From assembly GCF_019399895.1 (NCBI RefSeq), contig NC_091867.1:3782001-3846000 (forward strand): DNA of 64,000 nucleotides. Direction: 5' to 3'. Below are positions 12,926 to 25,439 of this stretch, in pieces. This DNA comes from Cardiocondyla obscurior. Lineage: Eukaryota > Arthropoda > Insecta > Hymenoptera > Formicidae. A program made the translations under genes and the position numbers. The notes beneath the pieces are model-generated. The model had not been told where the DNA came from, ran no database searches, and saw only the letters and a list, made by a program, of their open reading frames with translations. Within the stretch, counting starts at the first letter, position 1. The number at the start of each line of letters is the position of its first letter.

Positions 12926-13290
12926 ACCTGTGTGAACCTGTACTCGTTTGTACCACTTTTTATTTCGTTTGTACCTTAATAATTAAAAAAATAAAAATTA
13001 ATTATAAAATGTCAAAATTTCAATTTTAAGATATTCTTATTTTCTTATTATCACTCGTTAGAAAATTGTTTGTACCCGTTTGTACCACCCTGATTTTCTA
13101 ACGAGTGATAATAAGAAAATAAGAATATTTTGAAATTGAAATTTTCATATTTTTTAATTAATTTTTATTTTTTTAATTATTAAGGTACAAACGAAATAAA
13201 AAGTGGTACAAACGAGTACAAACGTAGTACAATCGAACCACGTTATCAATTTTTTATTTTTTAAAAGTCGGGTTCCAGGTTCACACATGT
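12926..13290. mobile_element. Palindromic element copy D (365 bp, deleted left arm)
   Basis: The left end acctgtgtgaacctg joins directly to tactcgtttg, so about 60 bp of the left arm is missing. The right terminus reads cacatgt instead of cacaggt. Flanks are gtaaaaaaa and ggctattcg, with no match. Confidence 0.88.
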
Positions 13291-14369
13291 GGCTATTCGC
13301 CGTTCCTTCAACGCCGACGATGACATTCGCGCGGAATTGCAGAACAGTTGCGAGAGAACGGGAACTCGTTTTCGCCTTCGTTCTCATTCACCGCGACCCT
13401 CGATGTTTGAATTTACCGAGGTAATTCGCCTGCTACCCAATTCATCGTGCGCCTTTTTCGATAAACTGTTTTTTCGAGAAATGCAACTTTTATACGGGAA
13501 TAAAAAAATCAAATCATGCACAATTGTGACTGGACAATACGTGTAACGGCCGAGGCTCTTTCAAGTAGACAGAATACGTGCGAAGTGATAGAATAATATT
13601 TCAAATAAACCTCGGTTCCACGTAATTGGTTTCGTGCATCGTGCTTTTTATATAGCGAACGAACAAACGGAAACACCGCGGTTGTTAGACGAAACTGTTT
13701 CTTTTGACATTGTTAAAGAGTAATAATAACGCACAACTACTTGCAACAGACATTTAGCGGCAAACTGTAATAATGAAGGAAATAATGGAGGTTATATAAT
13801 TTCGCTGCGGCGGCGATTTCTCGGGCTGCATTTGACCCGAAAGCACAAGCTTGTAACTTGTCGGATTGTGCGTTACGAGGTGGAAAATAAATTTTAAAAT
13901 GAGTCTTGAAATGCGTGTTCTCAATGAGTATTTGCAAAGAACGTAATTTCATTTCCGTTCATTCTTCCGTGGCAAACCAACTTGGTGTGAACATAAGTAC
14001 TTCGAAATTTCCTTCGATTTTATTCATGCCCATCTTCCATTTTAAAATAAACTTAAGAAACTCATTGCGATAAATTAACGTTAACTAATCGACTGAAACA
14101 ATCAAATTACAAACGAAATATCGATATTATAAAATCTGATTACAACGATATTATTTATTTCTATCTGCATCATTTTCAGGGAAATATTAGCGATACGTAA
14201 GGGATAGGAAATGAGAAAACTCTTACTCGGGATTGACTGAGAAAGGTCTGGTCACCCTAGTTTAATCGTGCGCATACCATATGTCCAGGCACATCCGGTA
14301 CGGTTATGGCGGACGTGTCCACACCATCCTAAATTGCCTGCCAGGATTGTAACTGAGGTTTCCAGATGG
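13291..14369. other. Unique block S4 (D to E), no recognisable gene
   Basis: No gene is recognised. The right border 9-mer tccagatgg matches the reverse complement of the right border of block S7 (ccatccgga) at 8 of 9 positions, suggesting that S4 is inverted relative to S7. Confidence 0.6.
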
Positions 14370-14790
14370 ACCTGTGTGAACCTGGAACCCGACTTTTAAA
14401 AAATAAAAAATTGATAACGTGGTTCGATTGTACTACGTTTGTACTCGTTTGTACCACTTTTTATTTCGTTTGTACCTTAATAATTAAAAAAAAAAAATTA
14501 ATTATAAAATGTCAAAATTTCAATTTTAAGATATTCTTATTTTCTTATTATCACTCGTTAGAAAATTGTTTGTACCTGTTTGTACCACCCTGATTTTCTA
14601 ACGAGTGATAATAAGAAAATAAGAATATCTTGAAATTGAAATTTTCATATTTTTTAATTAATTTTTATTTTTTTAATTATTAAGGTACAAACGAAATAAA
14701 AAGTGGTACAAACGAGTACAAACGTAGTACAATCGAACCAGGTTATCAATTTTTTATTTTTTAAAAGTTGGGTTCCAGGTTCACACAGGT
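14370..14790. mobile_element. Palindromic element copy E (421 bp)
   Basis: A standard short-form copy with two near-perfect inverted arms around a loop of about 30 bases. Flanks are tccagatgg (left) and gttgcggga (right), not a pair. Confidence 0.92.
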
Positions 14791-15378
14791 GTTGCGGGAA
14801 CGCGTAGTATTGATTAACTTCGTGTGGATGATCCCCGAAACTGATAAGAAAATAGGATTAAAAAGCTGCTTCTCCGTAATCCTGTTATCATTAAAGAGGA
14901 GCGGCAAAAATTTATGTGATCAATTCAATAGAGCAAGGTACTGGAATAATGCTATTCTTATTTTTACGAACAGAAAGAAGAAAGAAACCTAGCTATGTAA
15001 GAGAATCTATATATACGTAAGAGAACTCCTGGCTTTAAGATAATACCAAGATATTTGTGTAAGACGTAATTGAGTAAAAGAATTAAAAATTCTTGAATTT
15101 TTATTCGGAATTAAAACCGCTTAAAATTAGCCGACGATTATGATAGATAAAGCTTGGCTGAATCTGTTCGATCACTCAATCTTTTCGATATTGAGCGAGC
15201 GGTAAGAAGGTAAACTAGGTACCGCCACGGAAATACGGGCGAACAGGGCAATGTTCGTCGACGGTCGTGAGTAGAGCGTGGCGGAAAACAGGGGCGAATA
15301 TAAGCGACAAAGGAGCTAGGCATTATTATATGGCGAGGTTCTGAATGCATGACAATGCCAGGCAAAGCTTTCTCTCTC

Positions 15379-15419
<41 letters not shown>

Positions 15420-16198
15420 TCCCCCCATCTCCACACCCTCTTTGTCTCCCGGTCGCGCTCCCGGTTACTCCCGCGGGCGCCGCTCAAGCACCGCCACGGG
15501 ACCATCGTTTCACAATGCTACGCTAACAAGGTCAGCAATTAATGAATCGTTGGCAATGCGCCGTCAGAAAAATACGCGCATCCAATGGGACCGGTATATC
15601 ATTAAGAAGGTGGTACATCGGGGTATGCCGTTTCACGGATCGCCGCTTCGGAGTTCCGACATTAGCAATCAGCAGCCTTTGAACGACTGCGAAACAAAAT
15701 ACAGATACGAAAACTGTGCACGCGGCTCAAAGTTCGTTTATTTCGGTACCTCTGAAAGATAGATTACACCGTAATTTGTACGCGGGATAATTAGCAACCT
15801 GGTGATACGAGCTCTAATTAGAATGTTGATCGCAGAAAAATAATTGACGTTAATATTATACGCAAGATGTCGAAATCAACAGACGTGATACAAAATTGAA
15901 ACAATCAGGTATCGCTTTTCAGTGTTCATCGCGTAATTTTTACGTTGGCGCGCGTAAAAGGCAGCGTGTCAGTAACTGAATATTCTTTTTACAGCCCGTT
16001 CATACATTGCTATTATCTGTTTCGCACCAGATGTATTTTTCGCGAAATAGTTTCACATTTTCGAGACAGTAATCCTCGAATGAAACTGTCAACGTTGATT
16101 CGTTAAAGCTCCAACTTTATTTCCCGATCATGAACGGGATACACGATATATTTTCTCGGCAAGAAGAAGGTTTACGAATAAAGTATCTTTTCAGAAAA
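14791..16198. other. Unique block S5 (E to F), no recognisable gene
   Basis: No gene is seen. A (CT)n tract at about 15370-15415 creates serine/leucine-repeat open frames on both strands. Border 9-mers gttgcggga and ttcagaaaa are unpartnered in the window. Confidence 0.65.
15370..15415. repeat. (CT)n microsatellite
   Basis: A near-perfect CT run with one early interruption. The long open frames spanning it (15138-15434 reverse, 15349-15762 forward) owe their length to it. Confidence 0.85.
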
Positions 16199-16908
16199 AC
16201 CTGTGTGAACCTGGAACTCGACTTTTAAAAAATAAAAAATTGATAACGTGGTTCGATTGTACTACGTTTGTTCTCGTTTGTACCACTTTTATTTCGTTTG
16301 TACCTTAATAATTAAAAAAATTAAAATTTATTAAAAAATATGAAAATTTCAATTTCAAGATATTCTTATTTTCTTATTATCACTCGTTAGAAAATCGTTT
16401 GTACCCGTTTGTACCACGAACCTGATTTTCGTTTGTACCTCAACCGGTTAATAAATTTAATTTTAGCTGTAAAAAAGCGGTTCTGCAACTTTAACGTAAT
16501 TTTAAAACACTAAAATTAAATTTATTTTTGAACCGGCTGAGCTACAAACGGGTACAAACGATTCTCTGGCAAACCCCGTTTACAGTTTCGCGATATCTCA
16601 AAAAATAGCGGAGTTCTTAAATTAACATTAATTAAAGAATTAAAAAGTTGGTACAATCAAACCGGTTGAGGTACAAATGAAAATCAGGGTGGTACAAACG
16701 GGTACAAACGATTTTCTAACGAGTGATAATAAGAAAATAAGAATATCTTTAAATTGAAATTTTGACATTTTATAATTAATTTTTTTTTTTTAATTATTAA
16801 GGTACAAACGAAATAAAAAGTGGTACAAACGAGTACAAACGTAGTACAATCGAACCACGTTATCAATTTTTTTATTTTTTAAAAGTCGGGTTCCAGGTTC
16901 ACACAGGT
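16199..16908. mobile_element. Palindromic element copy F (long form, 710 bp)
   Basis: A second full long-form copy, with the same core as B and in the same orientation. The right 9-mer gtttttttg equals the reverse complement of the right 9-mer of copy M (caaaaaaac). The left 9-mer ttcagaaaa has no partner. Confidence 0.92.
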
Positions 16909-18591
16909 GTTTTTTTGCTACGAGAAAGCTTGCAGACGCTATTCTTAACGTTAACGTGCCTATTTGGCAAATGTATGCAAGTTAGATCCCAGGCGTACCG
17001 GGTGCCCCTTGTATTCAGAATTATATTAGGTCCTTCGGGCTTTTCGTGCTGGTCTTACTCGGAATTTAAATTGGACCAGATACGTTACGGACGAAATGAG
17101 GAAATGAAATAAAACCTTTAGTGCTATCCCTAACTAAAAAAATTTCGGGATTATATCTCGGCTTGGACGATTAGATCTGAGAGACTGCAATTAAGTACCG
17201 AGCACTAATTGCACATTTTTCCGTAAGCTAATTTTATATAAATAATTTACGTAAATAAAATTGAACACACACTCGACAATTTATCGCCTTCCAGCAGTAA
17301 CGTCTCCCTAAGCTGGCAAATATTAATGCGAACTTGAAATAAATTGGCGTGATTAAAGCAAAAACTTCCCGCCTATTTGTTCGCGAGTTGGATCGTTAAA
17401 TAACTTATTCGCATCCTTTCTCATGCGCTTTACATTAGTTCCGTTAACCAGAATGGACCGCGATCGTGCGGACGTAGATGACAAAACTATGGCGATATCA
17501 TTGGACTCGCGAACTCGAGAAACAATGCGAGGGCGAAAGTGTAGGGCACATTGTGCATTGTCCGTACGGCCGACCGACGCACGTATTCTCGGAGCCCGTG
17601 GCGCATTGTGCTTTAAGACCGTAGCTCGTAAGCAAATTAGAATGGTGCACGTGGCTCGCATAAGTCGACCCACTGTCTGCCTGCGTGTGGGATATGTCAG
17701 GGTGGAATTGTACGGCAGTGTTACGTTTCGGAAAAATTCGTCGTTAATGACTTTTATGAATAGTAAAAATTAAACATTATTTAATAAAGAGATTTAGCGA
17801 TCTTTTGTGCTGGCAACCAAGACGAAAGCGTCAGACGACTGCGGTCGATAGCAGGACGTCACTGACGGTTACATTAGTCATGAACGCATTAACTATACAG
17901 ATAAAAGGAAGGCAGCTTGCGACGACCCATCAACTAGAATATGCATGACGCTACGAACCGACAGACCGGAGACCACGCACGGTGAACGAAGGCTAAATCG
18001 AATGGCAACGTCAGCCTGCCATCGGGCAGAAAAGAAAGTTTGAAAATTAATTATGCATGCGCGCGCGTCGCTACTCGTTGATACCAGGGTCTCTACGAAT
18101 TCGCCTCGACGATTGCACTTATCACTCTTCCGATTTGTCTGTTCGCGTAGTCCACACATCTCCGACACAAGTCCTTAACGTTTTCAATTAATTAAAACGT
18201 TATGCCGATTCTGCCCGTGATTGCCGAATTTTATTATCGTATACCGATCGTTTACGAAGGGCGGGTGTTAAAAAGTAATACGTAATTAAGAACGGTGTAG
18301 GCACGCATCCGTTTTGATCGTTTCATTTAAATAATTCCGCAGACATTATACTCGAAACAGGGTTAAAGCACTTGCGAATACGAGAACAACTTGCGTTTAA
18401 TAAACTCAATTATCTCGTCGCATGACACAGGTCAAGTTGCCGAGAGTAGAGGAATATCTGCGTCCGCCGCAGATCCTGTTACCTGTCTAAGTAATTAAGC
18501 AGTAGTTACGGCGGCATATGTTTCAGCGAAATGCCGCAGTATGCAGCAGCTATGAATCAAGTGCACAGAAAATTGGAACACGCGCGGAATG
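16909..18591. other. Unique block S6 (F to G), no recognisable gene
   Basis: No gene is recognised. Open frames at 17353-17773 overlap on both strands. Both borders have inverted partners: gtttttttg pairs with the border right of copy M, and cgcggaatg (18583-18591) pairs with the border left of copy M. By this reading S6 once lay between block S13 and block S12, both in reverse orientation. Confidence 0.65.
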
Positions 18592-19012
18592 ACCTGTGTG
18601 AACCTGGAACCCGACTTTTAAAAAATTAAAAATTGATAACGTGGTTCGATTGTACTACGTTTGTACTCGTTTGTACCACTTTTTATTTCGTTTGTACCTT
18701 AATAATTAAAAAAAAAAAATTAATTATAAAATGTCAAAATTTCAATTTTAAGATATTCTTATTTTCTTATTATCACTCGTTAGAAAATTGTTTGTACCTG
18801 TTTGTACCACCCTGATTTTCTAACGAGTGATAATAAGAAAATAAGAATATCTTGAAATGGAAATTTTCATATTTTTTAATTAATTTTTATTTTTTTAATT
18901 ATTAAGGTACAAACGAAATAAAAAGTGGTACAAACGAGTACAAACGTAGTATAATCGAACCACGTTATCAATTTTTTATTTTTTAAAAGTCGGGTTCCAG
19001 GTTCACACAGGT
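18592..19012. mobile_element. Palindromic element copy G (421 bp)
   Basis: A standard short form. The left 9-mer cgcggaatg is the exact reverse complement of the 9-mer left of copy M (37117-37125). The right 9-mer gtgatatca is identical to the 9-mer left of copy J (26835-26843). Confidence 0.93.
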
Positions 19013-20281
19013 GTGATATCAGCGTTGAAATAACCCTATTCGAACAGTATCTTTATTAATTTTGCACATTTCTGTTATAAATTTAGTCCGTACGTCATAC
19101 GTTAATTACGAAAGAGTAAAGGTTCGTGTCAAAATGATGTCCAAAGGTTTCGCGAAATGACGGGTTAAAAATACGTCGGCGCTCATAACGATGCTTCGGA
19201 CATCGTTCGCGATATTATCTCTGGCACTCTCGGGAATTCCTTCTCGCCTCGGCGGGTGCCTTTTATGCCCGTAATATCGGGCGCGTGTTACGCGGTCCCG
19301 ATGGCACCGTCGCAGATCGCCGTTGGTCGATAACGATATTCTGTCAATGTTACGCGCACATCGGGACAGGGTCCGAGGGTTGTCGTCATATGTGCGCTAC
19401 GAAACAGAGGGATAGATAGATAGAGAGAGATAGAGATAGATAGATAGAGAGAGAGAAAGAAGGAAGGAAAGAGAAAGAAAGAGCGGGGAGACCGAGAGAG
19501 ATGAAGGGTAGGTCGAAATCTTGATCGCGTCACATCGTCGCCACGTCGAAACGTCCGCTATACGACATGACAGTTATGCACCAGAGATGCCCGATGCCCT
19601 GTCATTACGCGGGGATAAATCTTTCGATGGGGCCCGCGAGGCTTCCAGATGTTCGTCGAGATCGCGTCACGGTTGGACGACTACGGTGTCGAGCATGAAA
19701 CGCGACACGATGTCAGCCGCGGGAGGAAGTGCGTTATCTGCGAACCGCGCTGTGCGCCGAATATCGGCTTGTTTGTGTTTATCCGCGTACCCGACGTGTT
19801 GACGCTAATACGGGTAGAACGATCGGTTTGGACTAGGCGAAGTTTGCATTACCCTGGTTTACTCCGCATCCCACTAGTGAACCGATTAGCTGCTGCATTA
19901 GTAAGTCGACGCGATTGTCTGACTAAATGCCACTGCGAGCCTTTGAGAGAATGCTCATCAATTTCCACGGAAATAAACAATACGAAATCAACTGTGCACT
20001 TGTAAATCTATCACGTATTCGCGCAATTGTATTTCTCTTTTTTTCTTTTTATTTCGCCGAGGTATTCCGTATAAATAACATTTCGATGAATTTTAATCAA
20101 TTTGTCGAGATACATTTTTCGCATTAATTTTTTTTTAAATAATTTATGGCTAATATTAAAGCTGTTTCTATCAAAATACATATTTGTAGTATAAAGTAAT
20201 ATTTGAGAGACATTTCTGCGACATGCGTGACGCTCATACAGACAGAAAAAAAAAATCTAGAATATAGCAAGACCATCCGGA
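19013..20281. other. Unique block S7 (G to H), no recognisable gene
   Basis: No gene is seen. A GATA/GA-rich tract lies at about 19408-19500. Open frames at 19521-20005 overlap in two frames and show no domain. Confidence 0.65.
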
Positions 20282-20658
20282 ACCTGTGTGAACCTCGACT
20301 TTTAAAATTTGAAACGTTGATTGCGATACACTTTATTTCGTTTGTACCTTAATAATTAAAAATAAAAATTAATTAAAATATGAAAATTTCCATTTCAAGA
20401 TATTCTTATTTTCTTATTATCACTCGTTAGAAAATCAGGGTGGTACAAACGGGTACAAACAATTTTCTAACGAGTGATAATAAGAAAATAAGAATATCTT
20501 AAAATTGAAATTTTGACATTTTATAATTAATTTTTTTTTTTTAATTATTAAGGTACAAACGAAATAAAAAGTGGTACAAACGAGTACAAACGTAGTACAA
20601 TCGAACCACGTTATCAATTTTTTATTTTTTAAAAGTCGGGTTCCAGGTTCACACAGGT
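20282..20658. mobile_element. Palindromic element copy H (377 bp, eroded left arm)
   Basis: The left end acctgtgtgaacctcgac is followed by a diverged and shortened left arm; the right arm is standard. Flanks are ccatccgga (left) and ctatcttgc (right). The left one is a near match, inverted, to the left flank of copy E. Confidence 0.88.
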
Positions 20659-22769
20659 CTATCTTGCCAGGCGATGTAGCTTTAATCGGATGGTACTGCG
20701 TTATCGCGATAACATCGACCGCCCTAAACAACGTTTAAACCTACAATTTTCGGTGAATACACCACTGACTAGCGAAAATACCCGAGTTACAAAATCCATG
20801 ACAAGCAATCCACCGGTTTGAGATTTTCGCCGACAATCAAATTTTCCGACGAGGGTCACGCCGAGTTGATAGAGCTGATTAAATCAACAGATCGAAACTT
20901 TAAGACGGGCCGTGGTCATTTAATTTTACCAAACCGGAACGGTTCTCGGATGAACTCGGGTAGTGCTCGTAATACCAACGGCGTTGTCGATGAAAAGTTC
21001 TTTCCGAAGGTGGATAGGAACGGAAAGTAGGCGAAGGCGCAAAGAACGAGAGCACATCCACCGAATCACAAATGAGTTACGAGACTCGATTAAGCATCTT
21101 CTGGATGCATTATTAAGGGACGGAAGAGCAAAGCAAGGAGTGAGAAAGGGAGAGAGAGAAGGGAAGAGCTGAGCTAGCTAGAGGCAACTAATGGGTTGTA
21201 ACTAGTGTGTGCGGATTATATCTTCTCGGTCAAGCCGGTACAAGCCACTATACGTAGAAACCTCTAGTGGATGCGAGAGAGATGGAGAATACAACAAGGG
21301 ACGATGAGAGTTGCGAGCCACCGAGATAGATAAAGAGAGAAGGGGGAGGGGTGAAGAGAGAGAAAGCGAGAGAGAGAACGGAGAGAGGACGAAGAGAGAG
21401 GCTTAACTCGGGACTTTATGAATGCCCGACTGCAGCGCAGGAGTTCAGGTAAGATAAGGGCTTTCTGCACCCTCTTCATCCCACCGCCTCAGGGGCTACT
21501 GTGTCTATGCCTCTCCCTTCGTCTCGTCGAAAACGCTACATCGCCACCAAATCCGGGCAACGGTTTCCCGGGCACGCAGCTACTCCCTCGCCTATACTCA
21601 CGTTCCGACCGCTTAACGCCAGATTTCGCAACTTCTGCAACGAGACAGAAGCCTCATTAATATTCGAACGGCGATCTTTCATCGTGGTACCGATGCTACC
21701 ACGATCTCGATATGGCGCGAGTATCATCGTAACGAAAACCTTTCAAAAAAAAAAAACATTTTTTTTTTTATCAGACCGAAATTAAAAATATATTTATTAG
21801 CGCGCAAAATTGTGACAACATTTCTACAAAGTTAAAAGAATTTTGCATTAATTAATATCAAGTAAGTCGTTACACATTTTTATAAAATTATATCTGAATA
21901 TACGTACGACAAACTGTCACTTCTTAAATTACAAAGTAATCGAAGAAGTTCTTAATAAATCGTTTCTATATAAAAATCTTCTATAAAAGAATCTCTCGAT
22001 CACACCGCTCAACCTGCTGGTGAAAACGAGGTCACGATAAAAACGCGGTTGAAGTTTAGAAACTAAAGGCACATTGTAATATTGCAATTCAGATCAGCGC
22101 TATAAGTAACGATTTTGGGGGAAGGGCTGAAAAAATAGTTCATCGACCGTCCGAGCAATTTCATTTCGCGCGTGAGTACCTATAACCTGAACGATAGGTC
22201 AGTTCACGTAAGAAAAGAGCGCGCAAATGCTTCTAGAGGAAAGGCTGGATTTCAATTTCATGGGGAGCAAGGAGCCCATTGAAGCCTTATTCTGGCGTAT
22301 AAACATAAACGGCGCAAAACGATAAAAGTCGCTTGTGCCGTGTACGAAGTGCCATAAGTATGAGAGAGAAACGACTGGGGTGGTTGAAAGAAAAAGAGAG
22401 AAAGAGAGAAGAGAAAGAGTGAGTGACTAAGCAGGGTGGAAAAGGGGAGCGGCGTAGAAGAGTGTCAGCGGCCTGGCAGGTGTGAGGAAAAAGGAGTGCC
22501 CGCGTTAGGAGAAGCGAGAGTCAGTAAGAGAAAGGAGATCCGTCGGAGTGAGTTCACGAGCGAAATATATTTCCCGGCGGGACACGAATTACCGTGGAAA
22601 CGAGAAAAATAATGAAACTCGTTCTGAAATCTGTTAAATTGAATATTATTTAAATCTGCCAGCGTAACCGGGATATCGCGTGAGCGATTACGCCTGTGAA
22701 AAAGAGAGCGTTGCGGTGGCAACCTGATCCGATACCTATTTTCGGACGGACGGGCGATATCTTACCGCG
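20659..22769. other. Unique block S8 (H to I), no recognisable gene
   Basis: No gene is recognised. It contains GA-rich tracts (21131-21410, 22376-22460) and ends with a 187-bp duplicated segment described separately. Confidence 0.65.
22583..22769. repeat. Duplicated segment, left half, interrupted by copy I
   Basis: 22583-22709 aligns without gaps to 25699-25825, and 22710-22769 aligns to 26475-26534. This copy lacks the 649 bp found at 25826-26474. The alignment stops exactly where copy I starts, and the last nine bases (cttaccgcg) are the target-site sequence. The continuation of the segment is found after copy O at 40704. Confidence 0.9.
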
Positions 22770-23190
22770 ACCTGTGTGAACCTGGAACCCGACTTTTAAA
22801 AAATTAAAAATTGATAACGTGGTTCGATTGTACTACGTTTGTACTCGTTTGTACCACTTTTTATTTCGTTTGTACCTTAATAATTAAAAAAAAAAAATTA
22901 ATTATAAAATGTCAAAATTTCAATTTTAAGATATTCTTATTTTCTTATTATCACTCGTTAGAAAATTGTTTGTACCTGTTTGTACCACCCTGATTTTCTA
23001 ACGAGTGATAATAAGAAAATAAGAATATCTTGAAATTGATATTTTCATATTTTTTAATTAATTTTTATTTTTTTAATTATTAAGGTACAAACGAAATAAA
23101 AAGTGGTACAAACGAGTACAAACGTAGTACAATCGAACCACGTTATCAATTTTTTATTTTTTAAAAGTCGGGTTCCAGGTTCACACAGGT
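22770..23190. mobile_element. Palindromic element copy I (421 bp)
   Basis: A standard short form. The left 9-mer cttaccgcg equals the 9-mer right of the copy O fragment. The right 9-mer caacagacg equals the 9-mer left of copy K (31788-31796). The paralogous sequence without an insertion (26526-26534) shows a single cttaccgcg, which establishes the 9-bp duplication. Confidence 0.94.
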
Positions 23191-24688
23191 CAACAGACGG
23201 GTGTCAAAACGCGAGCGTGTTAAACACGCGTGACGACCTATCGTCGCGCGTCAAACTGCCGCGCCGGCCGAAAACCGCTGTCCTTTTCATGCGTTACGCG
23301 CATACGACCGCTAATGCCGGTGATATCGAACTAATTATCGTCCGAACGTGTCACGATTAAGCTACTTGGCGCGCTACCAGTTTATAGACGGTGTTGAGAA
23401 GATTTCGAACGGACCGTTGACTTACTCAAGCAAATTACTCCCGAGTGACTTATTTCATACGTAATGCTAGCGGTAGCGATTCGTCATATGATTACTTTAT
23501 AAGTGAAACTTGAGTAGTTGCGTCGTCCAACTTCAACGAGTATTTGAACAACTCTGTTCCACGCGCGTCCTGCTTCATTATATTCCAGTTCATTGCAACA
23601 ATGTACTATGTGTACCGTGACGAAGAATGCGTCGGTGTCAGGTACAGAAACCGCAGACCTCAACATCGACGTGCGTTTTTCATGGCGTCGCCGCGGGTAA
23701 TTTGCGCAAGCATGCGTCCGCGTGCGTGTTCGGTCAGCGTGTATCGCGCTAGGTTCGCGGGGAATCTCGCATTAAATTCGCACCGCGCGGCAATCAGTCG
23801 CCATTCTGCCGGCGTTGCGACGCTGTTACGTGCGACGCTTACGTACGTTATTACGCGAATATGTGACCACTGTGGCGCCCATCGTCGCTGCCTTTTCTCA
23901 GCATATCGCAGACAACACGTACGCTTAATTAAACTGCCATCGTCGCCGCCGCAGCTCCATTTTGTTCGTGTCGTACGCACGTCATCCCTACTGCAGAATA
24001 GCGGGCAAAATTTCTTGACACGCGAATCGAAGGAATCCAAGCGTGCATACCAATCGTGCGCCGTATGCGAATGCAGCATGGCTTTTGAGCTCTTGCAAAG
24101 TGCCAATCACGACTACGAATGTAGTTAATTGAAAATGAAAAGCGGATATTTTATACGCGTTCCGTGACTTCGAAATGCAGCGTTTTCCAAGTTCGTGCAC
24201 GGAAAAAAAAAAAATTTGTTATTAAATCAAATTGTCAAATATTTGACTAGTCTCCGCTTAATTAAGAAATTAAAAAAACTGCTTCAAAAAATGATATATT
24301 AGTTTTCAACTAAATCATAATCGTACAATTCAATTGCAATTTTAGCAGAACGAATTAAATGCTTTCTATACTTGTTTAACCCAGTTTCTCATATTTCTTT
24401 TATCCTTTCTCTGAAAAATATTCTTTTTAGCTAAGTCCTCCACTATTCTGTAATTACTCTACTTTTCACTTCCTGTTCATTATTCTAGAAACGAGACATT
24501 GTACGATTTCCTATTATTTACGTTGCTTTTTCATTTTTCATATCTGGAAAAATGCAGTTATTGAGAAAATAATATAATTTTTCCTGTGCGCAACCGACAT
24601 AGGCGATGTATTAATATACAAAGTAAATGGGAGTGGTTAGTGCAACGGATTGAAATTCGTGCGGTCGTTCAACACATGTTTTTATATA

Positions 24689-24874
24689 CATGTTTGGGAT
24701 GAATTAGATCGCAGAGTTCGTCAAACAACAATAGGCTCAATAGACAAATTAAAAAAACGTTTAAAAGAAGAATGGGCAAAAATTAGTGTAGAATACTTAA
24801 AAAAATTAATTTCCTCTGTTCCCACGCGGTTACAATATGTAATTCAGCAAAAGGGGTACCCTACCAAATATTAA
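24689..24874 (+). pseudogene. Tc1 transposase C-terminal remnant
   Basis: The translation starts at HVWDELDRRVRQ and ends KGYPTKY followed by TAA. This is the typical last 60 residues of Tc1-family DDE transposases, including the WDELDRRV block after the catalytic domain and an EEWAKI...EYLKKLI...PTRLQYVI stretch. The catalytic residues and the N-terminal DNA-binding region are missing. The in-frame ATG at 24650 lies in non-homologous sequence and is not the true start. Confidence 0.8.
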
Positions 24875-25159
24875 ATTTTTATTTTTTTTTAGTTTGTAAG
24901 CTCTTTTTTTATAGTTTGTAAGTTATTCTTTTAGTGTCCGAATAATTTTGTGAGGTACAAACTTGTCATTTTGCGGTATTTGCGTTATTATTTAAATAAT
25001 AAAAAATAATAATAATTAAATTTTTGTATTAATTTTATCTATACAGTGCTACCTAATAAAATAAAACATAATTTTTTTATTCCGCGTCCGCGTATTAAAA
25101 ATATAGTAATTAAAAGGTCAAAATACATTGGTGTCCGAATAAATATGTGAGTGACTGTA
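24689..25159 (+). mobile_element. 5'-truncated Tc1-family transposon
   Basis: The 3' part of a Tc1-like element: the end of a transposase frame, an AT-rich 3' region and a terminal repeat. The last bases, GTGTCCGAATAAATATGTGA then GTGACTGTA ending at 25159, read on the other strand as a TACAGTCACTCACA-type Tc1 terminus. A second, diverged copy of the terminal motif (GTGTCCGAATAATTTTGTGAG) lies at about 24932-24953, like the subterminal repeats of some Tc1 elements. The 5' half and 5' terminal repeat are absent; homology begins abruptly near 24689. Confidence 0.8.
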
Positions 25160-25439
25160 GCTTCGTTACACGAAGATAGAATATAGACTCCTGTACATTT
25201 TGGGTGACAATAACCATTTGATAGCATCATGAATTCGACATTCGGTATTTTTGAGTCGATATGCGCGACCTCGCCAATCCCGCCCATCCAATCATTACAA
25301 TAAACGTTCGAATAATCGTCGTAGAATCGCTGCAATATGTTGATTGCAATCCCGAAATGGGTTTACGGAAATGATGCAGCTTACGTGCTGCCTGTTTAAT
25401 CACATTTAGTGAAACTTTAGTGTTCAAAATTTCGCACAA
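25160..25439 (-). pseudogene. Coding-like fragment of unknown function
   Basis: Two reverse-strand open frames lie in series. One starts at about 25439 (MCEILNTKVSLNVIKQAARK...). The other runs from about 25335 to the Tc1 end at 25159 and includes YCNDWMGGIGEVAHIDSKIP and a Cys-containing tail. They could be one reading frame broken by a shift, or two pieces joined by splicing, but the gap of about 34 bases between the potential donor and the TTGCAG acceptor is too short for a normal intron. The second piece is cut by the Tc1 terminus. I do not recognise the family. Confidence 0.25.

Noticed and set aside
22821..22835. GGTTCGATT in every element arm, resembling a tRNA T-loop (B box)
   Set aside because: There is no matching A box, acceptor stem or anticodon arm around it.
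23544..24128. 194-codon forward frame with a 148-codon antisense frame
   Set aside because: The sequence is open on both strands, Arg/Ser/Cys-rich and has no domain. Typical of CpG-rich noncoding DNA.
24630..24675. tRNA-like stretch (GTGGTTAGTGCAACGG, then TTGAAATTCG)
   Set aside because: A weak A-box resemblance only. The acceptor and T stems do not close, and the region abuts the truncated Tc1 element.
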